Shown piece after piece: positions 16,666-24,109 of a DNA stretch of 64,000 nt. The notes under the pieces were generated by a model that did not search any database, was not told the origin of the DNA, and saw nothing but the letters and a program-made list of their open reading frames with translations. Both the position numbers and the translations under genes were made by a program. Position 1 is the stretch's first letter. The number at the start of each line of letters is the position of its first letter. The stretch comes from JAZQQB01 sp045628865 (lineage in GTDB: Bacteria; Bacillota; Clostridia; Lachnospirales; Lachnospiraceae): the NCBI GenBank assembly GCA_045628865.1, contig JAZQQB010000064.1:1-64000 (forward strand). The letters are read 5' to 3'.

Positions 16666-16956
16666 ATGAACAAAAAAATTCAAACAGAAGCTGTAGATTT
16701 TCTTTTTGATGCAATTCTACAGTTAAAATCAAAAGAAGAGTGTTATCTTTTCTTTGAAGATCTGTGCACAGTGAATGAGTTACTTTCTTTATCACAGAGA
16801 TTTGAAGTAGCTAGTATGTTGCGTAATCACAGCACTTACTTAGAAATAGCAGACAAAACAGGTGCGTCTACTGCAACAATCAGTCGTGTCAATCGTTCTT
16901 TAAACTACGGAAACGATGGATATGATTTAGTTTTTGGTCGTATGGATCAGGAATAA
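16666..16956 (+). CDS. yerC: YerC/YecD family TrpR-related DNA-binding protein
   Basis: 96 residues, all helical, TrpR superfamily. The helix-turn-helix is at about 58-80: LEIADKTGASTATISRVNRS. The family is small, cytosolic and dimeric; unlike E. coli TrpR, no tryptophan sensing is established for it. The ligand-binding residues of TrpR cannot be judged here. No trp biosynthesis gene is in the window. The upstream inverted repeat may be its own operator. Confidence 0.9.
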   Translation: MNKKIQTEAVDFLFDAILQLKSKEECYLFFEDLCTVNELLSLSQRFEVASMLRNHSTYLEIADKTGASTATISRVNRSLNYGNDGYDLVFGRMDQE

Positions 16957-16960
16957 TTTA

Positions 16961-16988
16961 AAAGGCTGAAGCAAATGCTTCAGCCTTT
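16961..16988 (+). terminator. Terminator of yerC
   Basis: A 12-bp stem AAAGGCTGAAGC/GCTTCAGCCTTT has a 4-nt loop and a TTTTTATT tail on the plus strand. It may also stop the convergent bactofilin transcript. Confidence 0.9.
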
Positions 16989-17010
16989 TTTATTGGTTCT
17001 ATTGAAAAAA

Positions 17011-17595
17011 TTATGATTCCTCTTTGTTCTCTGTCGTTTCATTCTGTGTTTCTTCTTCCACTTCTTCCACTTCTTCTACAGAGTCCTCTGTGCCTTCAAA
17101 AGTAGAATCCTCTAACGACTCTTCTATTCCTTCATATTCTTCCTTTTCTTCATCTTCTAAAGGTAAAGTAACCTGGACCTTTCTTGGGCGTCCACGCTTA
17201 CCGGTTTTCTTTACCTGACCTTCTTCTGATTTTGGTAGGATCACATGCATATTACAATTACCATGAATGATTGCGTTCTCATCAACAACCAGCACGCTTG
17301 TATCCAAATTACCAATGATCTTTGCTGTAGATGTTGCTTCAATTTTATTTTCAGCAGTTACATCACCATTGACTTGGCCACTTACAAAAACGTTCTTTGC
17401 TGTAATATTACCACGAACAACACCATTTTCTCCTAAAATCAAAGAACCACCACACTGAACATCTCCTCGAATCTTTCCATCAATTCTGGTTGTTTCTTTT
17501 GATGTAAAGTTTCCTTCAATAACGGATCCTTCTCCAATGATCGTTCCTACTTTTGTTTCTGCTTTTTCAAGAGTTTGTTGCTTTTTTCCAAACAT
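17011..17595 (-). CDS. Bactofilin (polymer-forming cytoskeletal protein)
   Basis: 194 residues. The DUF583/bactofilin beta-helix spans about 15-120 with regular rungs (VIEGNFTSKETTRIDGKIRG, VRGNITAKNVFVSGQVNGDV). A basic patch (KKTGKRGRPRKV) and a Glu/Thr-rich tail follow. Bactofilins polymerise without nucleotide at the membrane and position cell-wall enzymes. The gene directly upstream on the same strand encodes an M23-like protein, a recurring partner (as with Helicobacter CcmA/Csd1), suggesting a cell-shape module. Confidence 0.92.
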   Translation of the reverse strand: MFGKKQQTLEKAETKVGTIIGEGSVIEGNFTSKETTRIDGKIRGDVQCGGSLILGENGVVRGNITAKNVFVSGQVNGDVTAENKIEATSTAKIIGNLDTSVLVVDENAIIHGNCNMHVILPKSEEGQVKKTGKRGRPRKVQVTLPLEDEEKEEYEGIEESLEDSTFEGTEDSVEEVEEVEEETQNETTENKEES

Positions 17596-17666
17596 TTTTT
17601 ACCACCATTCTACGCCTTTACATTTCTTAATAAATCACTCATCTATAAAAAGGAATGGGTTTCACC

Positions 17667-18473
17667 CTATCCACGAATTTCCATCACATCATCTGGATCA
17701 ACATATTTTCCGTTTAACAAAATCTGATATCCAACCTTCTGTGTATCTGATAATTCGAAAATGACAGTTCCTCTTGCAACATCTGCACCTTCCTTTACTT
17801 TAGGCTCAGATTTATTTCGATAGATAGATACATAACCATTGCCATGATCTATTTCAACGCGGTATCCATACTCTGGATCTTCTGATACCAAGCGAACAAT
17901 GCCCTGCCCAGCAGAAATAACTGATGTTCCTGTCCCAGAACTAAAAACAACAATATACTCCGGCGAATCTGCATCAACTTTCGTTGTGCCCTCCACTTCC
18001 TCATTCAGATTTTCTTCCAAATCATCCTGTTGTTCCTCTTTAGGTTCTACGATTCCATGAAATTCAATACTTGTCTGTCCATTCAATGGAAACAATGTCG
18101 GTGTAGCTTTCTTTTGAATTTCTTCCTCTAGTGCAACCAATTTCTCATCCTTGGATGCCACTGCAATACTCAATACATTCACCTGTTGCTGCAGATTTTC
18201 ATTTTCAATAGATAATTCTGCATTTTCAGCATTCAGCTTTTCATAATCTGCATGATTTGTTTTGAAAAAAAACGGTTCATGCTTCACATAACTTGATATA
18301 TATGGGTATGCCATTGTATATGCACCGCACACAATAACAACACATACGAAAGAACAGGCCACAATTGGTACCATCAAATGTGACATTCTAAAGTGATGTG
18401 CTTTCCCATCTGCACGATTTGCAATTACCATGACCGTAAAAGTAGACTTACGCTTATGACGTTTCTGTTTCAA
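17667..18473 (-). CDS. Membrane-anchored degenerate M23 (LytM) protein
   Basis: About 268 residues from a TTG at 18473, chosen because GGGAGG lies 7 nt before it. Basic cytosolic N-terminus, one membrane helix (about 35-60), a coiled coil (about 75-120) and a C-terminal LytM fold (about 175-265). The fold is recognisable from YRVEIDHGNGYVSIYRN and YQILLNGKYVDPDDV, but the zinc ligands are gone: the second-motif His of Y-x-H is Asn, and the H-x-H is YQI. It is probably not an active endopeptidase but an EnvC/SpoIIQ-like activator or scaffold. It is followed by the bactofilin gene. Confidence 0.85.
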   Translation of the reverse strand: MKQKRHKRKSTFTVMVIANRADGKAHHFRMSHLMVPIVACSFVCVVIVCGAYTMAYPYISSYVKHEPFFFKTNHADYEKLNAENAELSIENENLQQQVNVLSIAVASKDEKLVALEEEIQKKATPTLFPLNGQTSIEFHGIVEPKEEQQDDLEENLNEEVEGTTKVDADSPEYIVVFSSGTGTSVISAGQGIVRLVSEDPEYGYRVEIDHGNGYVSIYRNKSEPKVKEGADVARGTVIFELSDTQKVGYQILLNGKYVDPDDVMEIRG

Positions 18474-18638
18474 AGCCCTACCTCCCACAATAAACATAAA
18501 ACTATTGTAACACAATTTTCACATATATGCAATAACGCTAAAATTTTACCGAAAACTCGAATTGTTTACACAATGATACAATGGATTGATGGGATGTGGA
18601 ATCAAAATGTAAATCTTTCCTCGTATCAAATAAAAAGA

Positions 18639-18664
18639 AAGACCGATGGAATTCCATCGGTCTT
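18639..18664 (-). terminator. Terminator of the cold-shock gene
   Basis: A perfect 26-nt palindrome AAGACCGATGGA/TCCATCGGTCTT is followed on the minus strand by TCTTTTTATTT. The ~289 bp between 18474 and 18762 hold this and no gene. Confidence 0.85.
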
Positions 18665-18762
18665 AATTAATCCGTTATTACAATATAGCTAGTTCAAAAT
18701 ATCGGTCTGATATATTTAAAAAAGGCACATCGAAAAACTGATTAAATTGCTACAAATTCATC

Positions 18763-18963
18763 TTATAACTTTGTAACGTTAACTGCCTGAGGTCCTTTTT
18801 CTCCGTTAACTACTTCGTATTCTACAGAAGCGCCTTCTTCTAAAGACTTAAATCCTTCCATATTTAATCCTGAATAGTGTACGAATACGTCGTTACCTTC
18901 TGCATCAGAGATGAATCCATAACCCTTCTGGTTGTTGAACCACTTAACTGTACCTTTGTTCAT
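18763..18963 (-). CDS. cspA: Cold-shock protein (CspA family)
   Basis: 66 residues from the ATG at 18963, preceded by GGAGGT at 8 nt; a longer in-frame upstream extension is rejected. The OB-fold carries both RNA-binding motifs, KGYGFI (RNP1) and VFVHY (RNP2), with MNKGTVKWFNNQKGYGF at the start and GPQAVNVTKL at the end. It is a single-stranded RNA/DNA chaperone in the cytosol. It has its own promoter and a ~50-nt leader with a TTGCAT/ATGCAA hairpin. Confidence 0.96.
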   Translation of the reverse strand: MNKGTVKWFNNQKGYGFISDAEGNDVFVHYSGLNMEGFKSLEEGASVEYEVVNGEKGPQAVNVTKL

Positions 18964-19013
18964 TACAAAATACCTCCAAAATAATATGTCATTGCATGTT
19001 ATGCAACACAATA

Positions 19014-19042
19014 ACCATATCATAAGTTTTCAGTATTGTAAA
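19014..19042 (-). promoter_or_regulatory. Promoter of the cold-shock gene
   Basis: TTTACA (19037-19042), 17 nt, TATGGT (19014-19019), in the gap between the hisA stop and the cspA start. Confidence 0.7.
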
Positions 19043-19077
19043 GAAAAAAAAACGAATTTTGGGTAAAAATTGCGACT

Positions 19078-19851
19078 CTATTCAACAATTTGCATAATAT
19101 GTCCCATAGAAAGCGGGCCTCCGAACAAATCTAGTGAACTACCTACTGTCACATTGATTTTTCCATTTCCTATTTTCTTCAGCAGTGAAATGTCTTCATA
19201 TGTGTGAACACCACCTGCATAAGTAACTGGAAGGATCATATGTTTCGCTAATAGCTTAACAACGTCAACCTCAATTCCATTATTTTTTCCCTCAACATCT
19301 ACTGCATGGATTAAAAACTCATCTGCATAATCCGCTAACTGCTTCATTGTGAATTCATCTAACATGGTATCCGTCATATTCTGCCAGCGATCTGTAACAA
19401 TACGATACCCTTCAGATGTCTTTTTACAGCTAAGATCCAACACAATGCGTTCTTTTCCTACTGCTGATTTTAGTTTTTCCAATCGATCAAAATCAATAAT
19501 ACCCCCATGAAATACATAGGAGGTAACGATTACATGAGAAGCACCTGCATCAATAAACTCCTTTGCATTTTCAGCTGTAATCCCGCCACCAACCTGAAGT
19601 CCTCCCGGGTATGCGCGTAGTGCTGTTTTTGCCTGATCACAGGTTGCCTGATACTGTTCACTATCCTTTGCATTAAGCAAAATAACATGCCCACCCTTTA
19701 ATCCATTCCTTTTATAAAGTGATGCATAATAATCTGCCCCTTTTTCTGAAACAAAATTTTCTTTTGCATAATCATTGGCGTCTGTTAAGCTTCCGCCAAC
19801 AATCTGCTTCACTTTTCCATTGTGTATATCTATACATGGGCGAAATTCCAT
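19078..19851 (-). CDS. hisA: Eukaryote-type HisA (ProFAR isomerase, HIS6-like)
   Basis: 257 residues from the ATG at 19851, with GGAGG directly upstream. It catalyses the Amadori isomerisation of ProFAR to PRFAR in histidine synthesis. The sequence is of the HIS6/eukaryotic subfamily: it opens MEFRPCIDIHNGKVKQIVGG and has LQVGGGITAENA and YAGGVHTYED as phosphate-binding loops of a TIM barrel. The catalytic first Asp is in CIDIH. No other his gene is in the window, so it is detached from any his operon. Its 5' region overlaps the upstream region of the divergent lipoprotein gene. Confidence 0.88.
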   Translation of the reverse strand: MEFRPCIDIHNGKVKQIVGGSLTDANDYAKENFVSEKGADYYASLYKRNGLKGGHVILLNAKDSEQYQATCDQAKTALRAYPGGLQVGGGITAENAKEFIDAGASHVIVTSYVFHGGIIDFDRLEKLKSAVGKERIVLDLSCKKTSEGYRIVTDRWQNMTDTMLDEFTMKQLADYADEFLIHAVDVEGKNNGIEVDVVKLLAKHMILPVTYAGGVHTYEDISLLKKIGNGKINVTVGSSLDLFGGPLSMGHIMQIVE

Positions 19852-19956
19852 TTTTTTCCTCCAAAAAAAATTTTCTTTTGCATAAAATCGTATCGTTCCT
19901 TTCATACTAAACATAAAGCAAAAAAAATGTCCACTAAAGTGGAGAATGGAGGCTTT

Positions 19957-20403
19957 ATGAAAAAGAATAAAATTCGTTCTACATGCAAACAATGTGCTAG
20001 TGCACTTGCATTAACATTGCTATTAAGTGCTCTACTAGCATGTGGTGATGAGACATCCTCTTCTAAGGATGAGAGCGATATGGTAACAACTGAAACCAAT
20101 TCAAACATTGCAAATCAAAACAACAAAGAGACACATAACCAGGACCTTGGTACTGGTGGAAATCAGACGGCCACTGAAAATAACAGTTCTCTAAATTCTG
20201 ATGAACAGACCAATACAGATGGTGTGGCAGATGACATTGCAGACGGTGCCAATGATGTGGTAAATGGTGTTTCTGATGGAGTATCCGATGTTGTTGATGG
20301 AATCGCAGATGGGGTAAATGATGTAACAGATGGAACCAATGACGATACCAATAATACCTCAAATCGTTCTAGAATGTCTCAACCTTTCAATACCACAAAA
20401 TAA
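19957..20403 (+). CDS. Small lipoprotein with VxDG-type repeats, unknown function
   Basis: 148 residues from the ATG at 19957 (GGAGG 5 nt upstream). The signal peptide is basic (MKKNKIRSTCK), then hydrophobic, ending in the lipobox LLAC with lipidated Cys at about 28. The mature part is Ser/Thr/Asn-rich. A repeated degenerate octad (about 85-140, ADGANDVVNGVSDGVSDVVDG) has Val/Asp/Gly periodicity suited to an amphipathic helix. I do not recognise the family. It is divergent from hisA, with its own terminator. Confidence 0.8.
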   Translation: MKKNKIRSTCKQCASALALTLLLSALLACGDETSSSKDESDMVTTETNSNIANQNNKETHNQDLGTGGNQTATENNSSLNSDEQTNTDGVADDIADGANDVVNGVSDGVSDVVDGIADGVNDVTDGTNDDTNNTSNRSRMSQPFNTTK

Positions 20404-20418
20404 TCTTTTTTCAAAACA

Positions 20419-20446
20419 TGGAGTTGTAGACAAATCTACAACTCCA
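20419..20446. terminator. Bidirectional terminator between the lipoprotein gene and dapB
   Basis: A 12-bp perfect stem TGGAGTTGTAGA/TCTACAACTCCA has a 4-nt loop. T-rich tails occur on both strands (TTCTCATTT and TGTTTTG). Confidence 0.8.
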
Positions 20447-20483
20447 TTCTCATTTCTACAAATAGCATTTTGGATACACAATT

Positions 20484-21251
20484 TTATGCCAATGCACTGT
20501 CAATAACATCGCTCATCTCATAATGTCCTGGTCCCTTGCCCTTTAAGAACTTAGCAGCTTGAATGGCTCCTTTTGCAAATACACCCTTAGAATATGCTCT
20601 ATGTGAAAAAGTGACTACTTCATCTTCACCAGCAAAGATCACGTCATGATCTCCAACAATTGTACCACCACGTACTGCACTGATACCAATTTCTTTTGCA
20701 TCTCGCTTCTGTCTAACCTGGCTACGATCATATACATACTCAAAGGAATTATCAAATTCTTCATTGATACTATCTGCAAGTGCCAATGCTGTTCCACTTG
20801 GAGCATCTACCTTTAAATTATGATGTTTCTCAACAATTTCAATATCAAAACCTGCTGGAGAAAGAATACCAGCTGCCTGTTTTAATAATTTTAATAGCAT
20901 GTTCACACCCAAAGACATGTTGGCTGATTTTAAAATTGCTACTGATTTCGCTGCTTCTTCTACATGTTCTAACTGTTCTTTGGATAAACCAGTTGTACAA
21001 AGTACAACTGGAATTTGCTGTGTCACACAGTAATCAAGCAATCCATCTACTGCCATATAAGAAGCAAAATCAATGATAACATCCGCTTTTACATCACAAT
21101 CTGCAATTGTCTTAAATACTGGATATGTATTTTTAATATGATCTGAAGGATCAACTCCTGCTACAATTTCAACCTCTGGATCTGCACCAATCAGTGTTGT
21201 GATCATCTGCCCCATTTTTCCATTGCAACCATGCATGATAACTTTTGTCAT
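20484..21251 (-). CDS. dapB: 4-hydroxy-tetrahydrodipicolinate reductase
   Basis: 255 residues. The nucleotide loop GCNGKMGQM is at the N-terminus; the substrate motif EKHHNLKVDAPSGTA has the catalytic His/Lys set; and GISAVRGGTIVGDHDV follows. It reduces HTPA with NAD(P)H in the lysine/diaminopimelate pathway. It is encoded 40 nt after dapA in the same transcript, so the lysine riboswitch controls it as well. Product: tetrahydrodipicolinate for peptidoglycan, lysine and possibly spore dipicolinate. Confidence 0.97.
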   Translation of the reverse strand: MTKVIMHGCNGKMGQMITTLIGADPEVEIVAGVDPSDHIKNTYPVFKTIADCDVKADVIIDFASYMAVDGLLDYCVTQQIPVVLCTTGLSKEQLEHVEEAAKSVAILKSANMSLGVNMLLKLLKQAAGILSPAGFDIEIVEKHHNLKVDAPSGTALALADSINEEFDNSFEYVYDRSQVRQKRDAKEIGISAVRGGTIVGDHDVIFAGEDEVVTFSHRAYSKGVFAKGAIQAAKFLKGKGPGHYEMSDVIDSALA

Positions 21252-21291
21252 GTGTCCTACCCGTCTTTCTGCCGTTTATTCGACTCTTTTG

Positions 21292-22176
21292 TTAAATAAT
21301 TCCGAAGGCTTTCATTTCTTTTTCCAAAACAGCTGCATGCTCTGGTTCCATTTCAGAAAGTGGTCTTCTAAGAGGACCTGCATTCTGTCCCATAAAATTC
21401 AAAGCTTTCTTTACAGGAATTGGGTTTACTTCGCTAAATAACGCATGGATCAAAGGAACGGCTTTTAACTGAAGTTCGGCTGCTCCCTTCACATCTCCAT
21501 CGAAATATTTCTGGCAGATATCATGTGTTTCCTGTGGTGCCACATTAGAAAGAACCGAAATAACACCTTTTCCGCCTAATGAAAGTAAAGGAATGATCTG
21601 ATCATCGTTTCCTGAATATACATCAACACATCCATTTGCAAGTGCCATAAGATCAACTACCTGACCGATGTTTCCTGATGCTTCCTTGATTGCTACGATA
21701 TTTTCAACATCCTTGCAAAGGCGAACAACTGTCGCAGGTAAAATATTGGTACCTGTCCTACTTGGTACATTGTATAAAATGATTGGAATCTTAACAGAAT
21801 CTGCGATCATTTTAAAATGCTCATATAAACCATTTTGTGTTGCTTTGTTATAATATGGTGTTACCAAAAGTAATCCATCTACTCCTGCCTTTTCAGCTTC
21901 TTTAGATAAATAGATTGCTGACTCTGTACAGTTAGAACCTGTTCCTGCAATTACTGGAATTCTCTTATTTACTTTCTCTGCACAAAATCTGATTACTTCT
22001 AAATGTTCCTCATCCGTCATAGTAGATGATTCACCTGTTGTACCACATACAATAATAGCATCTGTGCCATGTTCAATCTGATACTCAATGTTTTTTGCGA
22101 ACTGCTCATAGTTTACGCTTCCATCTGCGTGAAATGGTGTTACGATAGCAACACCTGCTCCTGTAAAAATTGACAT
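21292..22176 (-). CDS. dapA: 4-hydroxy-tetrahydrodipicolinate synthase
   Basis: 294 residues, class I aldolase TIM barrel. Key residues: CGTTGESSTM (Thr-Thr of the catalytic triad), YNVPSRTGTN (catalytic Tyr), and the Schiff-base Lys in VAIKEASGN. It condenses pyruvate with aspartate semialdehyde, the committed step to lysine and diaminopimelate. GGAGGAG lies 6-7 nt before the ATG. Its ~430-nt upstream region is a full lysine riboswitch with promoter. Confidence 0.97.
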   Translation of the reverse strand: MSIFTGAGVAIVTPFHADGSVNYEQFAKNIEYQIEHGTDAIIVCGTTGESSTMTDEEHLEVIRFCAEKVNKRIPVIAGTGSNCTESAIYLSKEAEKAGVDGLLLVTPYYNKATQNGLYEHFKMIADSVKIPIILYNVPSRTGTNILPATVVRLCKDVENIVAIKEASGNIGQVVDLMALANGCVDVYSGNDDQIIPLLSLGGKGVISVLSNVAPQETHDICQKYFDGDVKGAAELQLKAVPLIHALFSEVNPIPVKKALNFMGQNAGPLRRPLSEMEPEHAAVLEKEMKAFGII

Positions 22177-22270
22177 TTTTTACTCCTCCATTATTCAATA
22201 ATCCAGTTACGGTAAGATGACACTTATTCGCACAAATCCATTCAACGAAACGTCAAATGGAAAAGTAGAA

Positions 22271-22504
22271 AGAGCCGACATAAGAAATGTCGGCTCTGAA
22301 ATTCATAGTTATAGTTTATGAACTACGATAGCGCCCCATCTCTCTGCAACCAACAGACCAGATGACAGTCATGTAATTATTCATCACATGCCCAAGAAAA
22401 TAGTTTCAGTCTCCATTTTCTTTCGGCGTAATTCCCTTTCTCTGATTTTCCTCTGTGCCTGCCACATCCAATCAGCTACTCATGTCTTACGCAACCTCTA
22501 TCAA
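22271..22504 (-). promoter_or_regulatory. Lysine riboswitch (L box) of dapA-dapB
   Basis: On the minus strand the aptamer runs from GATAGAGGTTGCG (22495-22502 start) to GGGGCGCTATCG (22326-22337), which close stem P1. Conserved core pieces are AAGACATGAGTAG, AATTACGCCGAAAG, CTTGGGCATG and ACTGTCATCTGG. An 11-bp terminator, AGAGCCGACAT/ATGTCGGCTCT (22271-22297), follows with a T-rich tail. Lysine binding should favour this terminator and shut off dapA-dapB. Confidence 0.93.
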
Positions 22505-22562
22505 ATCTAACTTCTATATTCTTCAAGCTGAAAAACTACTGTTTTTCGCTCGAATTGAATTT

Positions 22563-22591
22563 ATCATATCACTGTGTGAAAGTAGTGTCAA
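22563..22591 (-). promoter_or_regulatory. Promoter of the dapA-dapB transcript
   Basis: TTGACA (22586-22591), exactly 17 nt, TATGAT (22563-22568), about 60 nt upstream of the aptamer. Confidence 0.88.
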
Positions 22592-22609
22592 CACCAACTT
22601 CAAGAATCT

Positions 22610-23086
22610 TTATTTCAATACCTTTTCGATTCTCGAAACTTCATCTGCAAATTTAAGAATTTCTTTTGGAAGCTGTATTCCTGTCATAATTACATCCACA
22701 TATTCAGGTGCACACTGAATAAGCGCTTTCAGTTCTTCAAATTCAATGATTTTTTCATCTATCAACCCAAGTACTTCATCTAAAATAACAAGATCACATT
22801 CTCCTGTTGATAGCACTTTTTTAGCGAAACTCATACCATTTTTCATATTGGCAATTGCTTCTATCTTCTCATCCTCTGACAAATCACAAAAATCATACTT
22901 ACCTTTTTCAAAATTAAAAATCTTGATCTGAGGTTCTAGTTTCTTTAATACACTCGTATTTCCAAAACTATTTCCCTTTAAAAACTGAATAATAACAACT
23001 TCTTTCCCTTCATTAGCTGCAAGCAAAGCGCTTCCTAACGCAGCAGGAGATTTCCCGCGCCCATCTCCTGTATAAATTTGTAACAT
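22610..23086 (-). CDS. cobO: Cob(I)yrinic acid a,c-diamide adenosyltransferase (CobO/BtuR type)
   Basis: 158 residues, slightly shorter than the ~175-200 usual. The P-loop is GDGRGKSPAALG at residues 7-18; many relatives have GKGKT here, and the -KSP- form is seen in clostridial members as far as I recall. VILDEVLG is the Walker B-like strand. It transfers adenosyl from ATP to cob(I)alamin or corrinoid precursors. No other cobalamin gene or B12 riboswitch is visible in the 122 nt upstream, so it may serve salvage. Confidence 0.88.
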   Translation of the reverse strand: MLQIYTGDGRGKSPAALGSALLAANEGKEVVIIQFLKGNSFGNTSVLKKLEPQIKIFNFEKGKYDFCDLSEDEKIEAIANMKNGMSFAKKVLSTGECDLVILDEVLGLIDEKIIEFEELKALIQCAPEYVDVIMTGIQLPKEILKFADEVSRIEKVLK

Positions 23087-23208
23087 ACTTTCTCCTCCAG
23101 ACAGGTATGGTTATACTCATTTCCTGCCATTTTTGTAAAAACAATATCTCTTATTTATACTCAATTTCGTATATTACCACACTTATGTAACTCATGCAAG
23201 TTCTTCTA

Positions 23209-23835
23209 TCAGTCCTCTGTTCCCAGCTTACTCACAGATACCTCATACGCAACCCTTTTTTCTGTACAATCCTCTGAGATTCGTTTCATATATTCTCTAC
23301 TTTGAATTCTTCCCCAGACTAAACATCTTGATCCCACAGTAAAACCACTTGCGAATCTTGCGTTTCTTCCCCAGCAGATGCATGGAATGTAATCTGATTT
23401 CCCATATGGTCTGTTGACTGCCAGAAGTAGATCTGCAATCTCTCTTCCAAGTGGTGTCTTTCTGTAAACGGGTTCTTTACAGATATACCCATCCAGGAAA
23501 ATCTGATTAGTCTTTGCACTTTCATACGCCTCTTCAACAAACTCCACTTCTCTGGCAAATACGGATAACACCAGCTTATTTTTACGTTCATCATGACGAT
23601 TATAAGACCTGAACTGACCAGTTACTAGGATCTTTGAGCCTGTATAATCCTCATCAACATTCATAAGTCTCTCCGATACCATCATAGGAATCAGATCCTG
23701 AGAATCGCTTAAACGATCCACCTTAACTTCCGTCATGTAGAAACCTTCCCCAAAGATCTCATGACTAAACAGGAATGGTCCTGCTATTTCTCCCATGATT
23801 GTTACCTGGTTGTTCTCAATTACCTTATCTGTCAT
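23209..23835 (-). CDS. Single-stranded DNA-binding protein with two OB-folds
   Basis: 208 residues. Two SSB-like OB segments in tandem: about 8-105 (NNQVTIMGEIAGPF to LSVFAREVEF) and about 111-205 (NQIFLDGYICKEPVY to YEVSVSKLG). The second is closer to canonical SSB (TPLGREIADLLLAVNRP, IPCICWG). There is no Gly/Pro-rich tail or acidic DDDLPF tip. It may be a dedicated paralogue rather than the replicative SSB. It has its own upstream region and no co-directional partner closer than 122 nt. Confidence 0.8.
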   Translation of the reverse strand: MTDKVIENNQVTIMGEIAGPFLFSHEIFGEGFYMTEVKVDRLSDSQDLIPMMVSERLMNVDEDYTGSKILVTGQFRSYNRHDERKNKLVLSVFAREVEFVEEAYESAKTNQIFLDGYICKEPVYRKTPLGREIADLLLAVNRPYGKSDYIPCICWGRNARFASGFTVGSRCLVWGRIQSREYMKRISEDCTEKRVAYEVSVSKLGTED

Positions 23836-24059
23836 TTCTTTTCCTCCTCTGACCCAATGCTAAAAACTATTTTTCCCGCAACTGTATGCCTTCACAATTG
23901 CCTTATACCCCAATGCATTGGTGTGCTTTCTTTCATTTACTTTTGACTATAAAAATATATGCACTTCTTTTTAAAAAAGAACCTCTACTTCTAACAACCA
24001 GTCGCAGCTTATCGACGCAAATTGTAATGTATTTACACAATCTGCACTTTATTGACAAA

Positions 24060-24095
24060 AAAAGAGATTGTAGCATATCTTCTACAATCTCTTTT
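24060..24095 (-). terminator. Terminator of typA
   Basis: Stem AAAAGAGATTGTAG/CTACAATCTCTTTT with an 8-nt loop and T-run on the minus strand, 15 nt past the typA stop. The rest of 23836-24059 shows no gene. Confidence 0.88.
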
Positions 24096-24109
24096 ACAAA
24101 CTCTGTATA

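Noticed and set aside
22455..22718. Plus-strand 87-codon open frame
   Set aside because: Lies across the lysine riboswitch, its promoter and the end of cobO; no ribosome site.
23087..23208. B12 riboswitch upstream of cobO
   Set aside because: Only 122 nt and none of the conserved B12-box sequence is visible.
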